64,000 nucleotides of DNA from Solihabitans fulvus (GTDB taxonomy: Bacteria > Actinomycetota > Actinomycetes > Mycobacteriales > Pseudonocardiaceae): NCBI RefSeq assembly GCF_008386585.1, contig NZ_VUOB01000073.1, positions 1 through 64,000 on the forward strand, in the 5' to 3' direction. Position numbers and translations under genes: made by a program. Of the stretch, positions 59,891 to 64,000 are shown piece by piece (the stretch's first letter is position 1; each line of letters begins with the position of its first letter). The notes under the pieces are model-generated. The model saw only the letters and a program-made list of their open reading frames with translations, had not been told where the DNA came from and did not search any database.

Positions 59891-62539
59891 CTACAACCAG
59901 GCCCCGGTGACCCGCACGTACGCGGTCTTGATCAGTTGGGCCAGGCAGCAGTAGGTCAGCAGAATGCCCAGCAGCCAAGGGAAGTAGCTCAGCGGCAGGG
60001 GCTGCATCCGCAGCGTCGGGGCCAGCGGCCCGAACGGCAGGAACAGCGCGGCCGCGGCGACTCCGACGATCATCAGCGCCACCGGCCAGGACGGCCTGCC
60101 GCGCAGGAACGGGACGCTCCTCGTGCGGATCACCAGCACCACCAACGCCTGCGAGAGCAGGCCCTCCATGAACCAGCCCGACTGGAACAACGCCTGCTGG
60201 TCGACGGAGTTCGCGCCGAGCACCCACCACAGCACCGCGAAGGTCGCCAGGTCGAACAGCGAGCTGACCGGCCCGAACACCACCATGAACCTGGCGAGGT
60301 CGCCGCCGGACCAGCGGCGCGGCCTGCGCAGGTACTCGGCGTCGACCCGGTCCCACGGCAGCGCCAGCTGCGCCACGTCGTAGATCAGGTTCTGCGCGAG
60401 CAACTGGCTCGGCAGCATCGGCAGGAACGGCAGGAACGCGCTGGCCGCCACCACGCTGAGCACGTTGCCGAAGTTCGAGCTCGCCGTGATCTTGACGTAT
60501 TTCATCGTGTTGCCGAGCGTTCGCCTGCCCTCGACCACGCCGTGCGCCAGCACGGTCAGGTCCTTCTCCAGCAGGATGATGTCGGCCGCGTGTCTGGCGA
60601 TGTCCACCGCGGAGTCCACCGAGATGCCGACGTCGGCCTCGCGCAGCGCGGCGGCGTCGTTGGTGCCGTCGGCGAGGAACCCGACGGTGTGCCCGCCGGC
60701 CCGCAGCGCCCGGACGATCCTGGCCTTCTGCGCGGGCCCGACCTTGGCGAACACCTTGGTGCGCCTGGCAAGCGCGGCGAGTTCCGCGTCGTCGAGCCGG
60801 TCGATCTCGGGGCCGGACACCACCTCGCCCGGCTCGAGGCCGACCTCGCGGCAGACCCGCGCGGCGACCAGCCGGTTGTCCCCGGTGACGACCTTCACCG
60901 TGACGCCGTGCTCGGCGAGCGAGGCGAGCGCCGCGCCGGCGGAGTCCTTTGGCGGGTCGAGGAAACTGACGAAGCCGACCAGCACGAGGTCGCGTTCGTC
61001 GGCCCTGCGGTAGCCGCCGAGCCGCGCAGGCGACTCCTTCGCCGCGACCGCGAGCACCCGCATGCCGTGCCGGTTGTTGGCCTTCACCACCTCGAGCGCC
61101 TCGCGCCGCAGTGCGTCGGTCAGCGGCGCGATCTCGCCGTCGACCCGCACGTGCGCGCAGCGGGTCAGCACGGTGTCCGGATCGCCCTTGGCGATCAGGA
61201 GATGCGCGTCCTTCGCCATCGTCACGACGACGGTCGAGTAGCGGCGCTCGTGGTCGAACGGGATCTCGGCGAGGTGGCGGAACCTGGCCTCGACGACGAC
61301 GGCCTGCGCGGGATCGAGGTGGTCGCGCACCGCCTCGTCCAGCTGGCTCGCCGGGGTGGACTGGAACAGGCCGTGCACGTAGGCGTACTCCAGCGCCTCG
61401 TCGTCGAATCGGCCGGCGGCGTCCAGGCTCTGCGCGAGCACGATGCGGTTCTCGGTGAGCGTGCCGGTCTTGTCCGTGCACAACACGTCCATCGCGCCGA
61501 GGTCCTGGATCGCGTTGAGCCGCTTGGTGATCACCTTGCGCCGGGACATGAACTGCGCGCCCTTGGCGAGGTTCGTCGTCACGATCACCGGCAGCATCTC
61601 GGGGGTGAGGCCGACGGCGACCGAGACGGCGAACAGGAACGCCTCGAACCAGTCGCCCCTGGTGAGTCCGTTGATCGCCAGCACGACCGGGGTCAGCACG
61701 AGCATGAAGCGGATCAGCGTCCAGCCGACCGAGCGAACGCCCCGGTCGAAGGTGGTGTCGGGGCGGCGGGCGGACAGGGTGCGGGCCAGCGAGCCGAAGT
61801 AGGTGCCCCGGCCGGTCGCGACGACGACGGCGGTCGCGGTGCCGCCGACCACCATGGTGCCGGCCAGGCACAGCGACGGCTCGTCGAGCGGGTCGGCGTC
61901 GGCGGCGCGGGGCGTGCCGTTGCCGGTCGGCTCGTGCTTGCGCATGGGCAGCGTCTCGCCGGACAGCGGCGCCTGGTCGACCAGCAGGTCGTTGGCGGTG
62001 AGCAGCCGCAGGTCGGCCGGGACCAGGTCGCCGGGCCCGAGCAGCACGAGGTCGCCGGGCACCAGGTCCTCCAGCGGCGCCTCCCGGTCGGTCGGCGCGT
62101 CGCCGTCGGTGGCCCGCCGCCGCACGGTCGCGGTGGTGGTGACCAGCGCGCGCAGCCGCGCGGCCGCACGGTGCGAGCGGTACTCCTGCCGGAACCGCAG
62201 CAGGACGCTGAGCAGCACCATCACGCCGACGATCGCGGCACCGCGCGCGTCCCGGACGATCGCGAGGACGGCGGCGAGGACGAGCAGCAGCGCGACGAAC
62301 GGGCTCGCGGCGGCGGCGAACAGCTGCGCCGGCCACGGCGGGACCGGGGTCGCGTCGACGTCGTTCTCGCCCGCCGAGACGAGCCTGCGGGACGCCTCGG
62401 CCTCGGTCAGCCCCTTCGGCGAGCCCGCGACCTGCTGGAACAGCCACAGCGGCGGCACGTCGGCGAGCGCGACCAGTTCGGAGGCGGGCAGCGGCGCGGC
62501 GCGGCGGCGGCGCGCGCGGCCAGGAGGTGCGAGGTTCAT
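59891..62539 (-). CDS. mgtA: MgtA-type magnesium-translocating P-type ATPase
   Basis: An 882-residue P3B-type ATPase. It has the N-terminal cation ATPase domain (LTEAEASRRLVSAGENDVD), the actuator TGES-like loop (PLSGETLP), the phosphorylation site CTDKTGTLTEN (Asp near residue 353), the TGDN hinge (VKVVTGDNRLVAAR), FLADGTNDAAALREADVGI, and the membrane motif FGNVLSVVAASAFLPFLPMLPSQLL, as in MgtA/MgtB. It imports Mg2+ down its gradient. It is preceded by a short leader peptide gene and divergent from an ArsR-type metal sensor. Confidence 0.92.
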   Translation of the reverse strand: MNLAPPGRARRRRAAPLPASELVALADVPPLWLFQQVAGSPKGLTEAEASRRLVSAGENDVDATPVPPWPAQLFAAAASPFVALLLVLAAVLAIVRDARGAAIVGVMVLLSVLLRFRQEYRSHRAAARLRALVTTTATVRRRATDGDAPTDREAPLEDLVPGDLVLLGPGDLVPADLRLLTANDLLVDQAPLSGETLPMRKHEPTGNGTPRAADADPLDEPSLCLAGTMVVGGTATAVVVATGRGTYFGSLARTLSARRPDTTFDRGVRSVGWTLIRFMLVLTPVVLAINGLTRGDWFEAFLFAVSVAVGLTPEMLPVIVTTNLAKGAQFMSRRKVITKRLNAIQDLGAMDVLCTDKTGTLTENRIVLAQSLDAAGRFDDEALEYAYVHGLFQSTPASQLDEAVRDHLDPAQAVVVEARFRHLAEIPFDHERRYSTVVVTMAKDAHLLIAKGDPDTVLTRCAHVRVDGEIAPLTDALRREALEVVKANNRHGMRVLAVAAKESPARLGGYRRADERDLVLVGFVSFLDPPKDSAGAALASLAEHGVTVKVVTGDNRLVAARVCREVGLEPGEVVSGPEIDRLDDAELAALARRTKVFAKVGPAQKARIVRALRAGGHTVGFLADGTNDAAALREADVGISVDSAVDIARHAADIILLEKDLTVLAHGVVEGRRTLGNTMKYVKITASSNFGNVLSVVAASAFLPFLPMLPSQLLAQNLIYDVAQLALPWDRVDAEYLRRPRRWSGGDLARFMVVFGPVSSLFDLATFAVLWWVLGANSVDQQALFQSGWFMEGLLSQALVVLVIRTRSVPFLRGRPSWPVALMIVGVAAAALFLPFGPLAPTLRMQPLPLSYFPWLLGILLTYCCLAQLIKTAYVRVTGAWL

Positions 62540-62620
62540 GGTGTCCTGTGCTGTTGGGCGTCAACCGTGTCTGGCAACGACGGCGCGAACCACGCGGGCA
62601 CCATGGGGGCGGAGCTCGGG

Positions 62621-62704
62621 TCAGGAGCTCTGGCCGGGCGGCTTCTCGTGGGCGGAGGGCGCGCCTGGGTCCGCGTGGCGACTCGTACTCTCTCCGGCCG
62701 TCAT
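62621..62704 (-). CDS. short leader peptide upstream of mgtA
   Basis: A 27-codon frame begins with ATG at 62704, preceded by an excellent GGAGGTGA with five-base spacing, and ends with TGA at 62621, 82 bases before mgtA. The peptide is hydrophilic with four prolines (DPGAP, a PP pair) and acidic residues. Proline- and acid-rich leaders (MgtL, MgtP) control mgtA/mgtC in enterobacteria by sensing Mg2+ through translation. The stop codon lies inside a possible hairpin formed by two GAGCTC palindromes separated by seven bases. The role is inferred; the ribosome-binding site is directly visible. Confidence 0.6.
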   Translation of the reverse strand: MTAGESTSRHADPGAPSAHEKPPGQSS

Positions 62705-62831
62705 GCGGCTCACCTCCTCGCACTCGTCGGTAACGCTGACGTCGGTCAGTAGACATCGCAACTCGAAGCCAGTCAATTGGTTGCGCAAGTGACGTGCGAC
62801 AGGCAGGCTGGGTGGACAACCACCCGGAAGG
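62705..62831. promoter_or_regulatory. divergent promoter region of the metal-homeostasis locus
   Basis: This 127-base gap separates the leader peptide/mgtA transcript and the arsR-type gene. It includes the leader's ribosome-binding site and an AT-richer stretch with the palindrome TTGCGCAA (62781-62788), flanked by CAATTG, a candidate ArsR operator. Promoter boxes were not assigned with confidence. Confidence 0.45.
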
Positions 62832-63203
62832 ATGACGTTGCCCAGATCGAGTGACCCTCCCTCGGCCGCCGAGCCGCTGCCGGAACAGCTGCTTCAGGAC
62901 GCCGCCGCGACGTTCGGCATGCTCGCCGCGACCGCGCGGCTCCAGATCGTGTGGCTGCTGGCCTCCGGCGAGCGCGACGTCACCACGCTGGCCACCGAGA
63001 TCGGCGGCACGGTGGCGGCGGTCAGCCAGCACCTGGCCAAGCTGAAGCTCGCCGGGCTGGTGCACGCGCGCCGCGAGGGGCGCCGGCAGGTGTACGTGGT
63101 GGACGATCCGCACGTGGTGGAGACCGTCCGTCAGGTCGTGCACCACCACGAGGAGCTGCGCACCCTCCCGCGCGGCCGGTTCACCCGCTCCGCGGGCGCC
63201 TAA
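62832..63203 (+). CDS. ArsR/SmtB-family metal-sensing repressor
   Basis: A 123-residue winged-helix protein: LAATARLQIVWLLASGERDVTTLATEIGGTVAAVSQHLAKLKLAGLVHARREGRRQVYVV. Near the C-terminus it carries D-x-H-x10-H-x2-E (in DDPHVVETVRQVVHHHEE), the alpha5 metal-site pattern of SmtB/CzrA/NmtR sensors. There is no cysteine, which excludes alpha3-type As/Cd/Pb sensing. Binding of Zn, Co or Ni would release it from DNA. It is divergent from the mgtA operon and probably regulates it. ATG at 62832 follows GGAAGG. Confidence 0.9.
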   Translation: MTLPRSSDPPSAAEPLPEQLLQDAAATFGMLAATARLQIVWLLASGERDVTTLATEIGGTVAAVSQHLAKLKLAGLVHARREGRRQVYVVDDPHVVETVRQVVHHHEELRTLPRGRFTRSAGA

Positions 63204-63215
63204 GAGCAGGCTCGG

Positions 63216-64000
63216 TCAGCCGCAGGGCTCGGAGCGGTCGACGGCGTGCCCGCCGTCGAGGGTGAGCGTGCCGCTGGCGAACCCGGCCACGGCCCCGCCG
63301 ACGTCGGCCAGCACCCGGCCGCCCGGCGACCGGCGGACGCGCACGTTCAGCCGGGAGTAGCCGAGGTGGTCGGTGCCCTGACGTAACTCGAGGTCGGCAG
63401 GCGAGCCGCTCGGCAGGACCGTGTCCATCAGCCACGCCGCCTGCGCGAGCGCGGCGGAGCCGGTGGCCGGGTCCTCGGCGCAGGCAGGTTCCGGCACGAA
63501 CACCCTGGTCCGCACCACCGGCAGGTCCGGAACGAGGACGGCGACGCCGTACACCTCGGCGAGCGCGGGCACGCGGCGCGGCAGCGCGGCCACCCGCTCC
63601 GGCAGCGGCCGCGCGCGGTGCAGGGTCGCCGCGCCGACCGGCAGGCAGGCGTAGGCGAGTCCGGCGCCCGCCACCTTCACCGGGCCGATGGCCGCGCTGG
63701 CGGGCAGCCCGACGGCCGCGCACACCGCCTCGGCCGGCACCTCGGGCCCGACCGCGCAGGGCCGTTCCTCCAGCGTCGCGCTCCGACCCTCCCGGTCCAC
63801 CCTGACCCGGACGACCCCGTCGCGCGTGTGCAGCCGGACCCAGCCCGGCGCTGCGAGCTCGCGGCGGACCGCGACGGCGGCGGCGCCGAGCAGCGGGTGG
63901 CCGGCGAACCCGAGTTCGACGTAGGGGGTGCAGATGCGCACGGACAGCTCGCCGGTCGCGGCGCGGTCGAGATAGACGGTTTCGGGCATCGCCAGCCGCG
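63216..64000 (-). CDS. PhzF-family isomerase-like protein, 5' end beyond the window
   Basis: At least 260 residues visible. ICTPYVELGFAGHPLLGAAAV matches the PhzF block (FTPa.ElpfaGHPtlGaA), and CAEDPATGSAALAQAAWL is the conserved EDPATGSA motif; GYSRLNVRVRRSPGGRVLADVGG closes the second barrel-like half. The N-terminal segment with the catalytic Glu (N(L)SET) is not visible: the frame stays open to the edge, so the first Met at 63989 is internal. The family covers trans-2,3-dihydro-3-hydroxyanthranilate isomerase and many uncharacterised epimerase-like proteins. Convergent with the ArsR gene, 12 bases away. Confidence 0.87.
   Translation of the reverse strand, partial: RLAMPETVYLDRAATGELSVRICTPYVELGFAGHPLLGAAAVAVRRELAAPGWVRLHTRDGVVRVRVDREGRSATLEERPCAVGPEVPAEAVCAAVGLPASAAIGPVKVAGAGLAYACLPVGAATLHRARPLPERVAALPRRVPALAEVYGVAVLVPDLPVVRTRVFVPEPACAEDPATGSAALAQAAWLMDTVLPSGSPADLELRQGTDHLGYSRLNVRVRRSPGGRVLADVGGAVAGFASGTLTLDGGHAVDRSEPCG

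Noticed and set aside
62540..62620. M-box (ykoK-type) Mg2+ riboswitch before mgtA
   Set aside because: I could not recognise the conserved M-box core by eye in the short leader; a covariance-model search would be decisive.
59159..62752. 1197-residue plus-strand open frame opposite mgtC and mgtA
   Set aside because: Antisense to two genes with diagnostic P-type ATPase and MgtC motifs; low-complexity His/Arg/Gln/Gly composition.
57402..63149. Single 1915-residue minus-strand protein
   Set aside because: The frame runs through the fused permease (real at its C-terminal end), then out of frame through mgtC and mgtA; only 57402-59138 is coding in this frame.

Overview
The window is high-GC DNA with frequent GTG starts, tightly overlapping ATGA/GTGA gene junctions, XRE/DUF5753 plus DUF397 regulator pairs, an AfsR/SARP-type giant regulator and fused BCKDH E1 subunits. 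Together these point to an Actinomycetota chromosome, most likely a filamentous member of the Pseudonocardiales (family level is an inference; no rRNA or housekeeping marker is present). The left part (about 1-25 kb) is accessory; the right part (about 25-64 kb) reads as ordinary chromosome.

Left accessory region. Positions 155-3608 (minus) hold a type I-C CRISPR effector core, cas5c-cas8c-cas7, without cas3 upstream and without a visible cas4/cas1/cas2 or repeat array in the 154 bases left of it. Next is a five-gene minus-strand operon (8031 down to 3905) in which every junction is a 4-base ATGA overlap: alanine dehydrogenase-like enzyme, two SAM-methyltransferase-fold proteins, a class I aminoacyl-tRNA-synthetase-like protein without an anticodon-binding domain, and an S-adenosylmethionine-decarboxylase-like protein. 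Divergent from it lie an ASCH/PUA-like protein, an XRE-like regulator and an M20-family protein with altered metal ligands. This is the best candidate in the window for an undescribed system, perhaps a small amino-acid-derived metabolite pathway. It is followed by a KAP NTPase with a macro-like N-terminus (10987-13812), a XRE/DUF397 pair, and a nine-gene plus-strand cassette of small proteins, a zinc-finger protein, an HTH protein, an ECF-type sigma factor and a XRE/DUF5753 regulator (15284-19570).

Mobile-DNA zone (19.6-24.95 kb). A gene-poor stretch contains a tRNA-Ser-like 3' fragment. After it comes an AT-richer pentapeptide-repeat membrane protein gene, cut by a 1140-bp IS630-family element inserted at a TA dinucleotide. 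Then follow a truncated tyrosine recombinase, an intact tyrosine recombinase coupled to an AbrB-like protein, and tRNA-Leu(GAG), whose 3' end faces the integrase. This is the usual layout of a tRNA-integrated element.

Right region. It contains a metallophosphoesterase, GNAT, ArsR/MFS efflux pair, fused 2-oxoacid dehydrogenase E1, two two-component systems, SARP regulator, a MarR-PEBP-hydrolase operon, exporters, an aminotransferase/XRE-cupin divergent pair, a papain-like protease, an MHS transporter, a divergent tatB/tatA pair, a phospholipase A2-acyltransferase fusion, a VWA protein and an SGNH hydrolase. It closes with a metal-homeostasis locus: an ArsR/SmtB sensor with an alpha5-type metal site, divergent from a leader peptide, mgtA, mgtC, and a fused ABC permease with its ATPase. 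A PhzF-family gene runs off the right edge.
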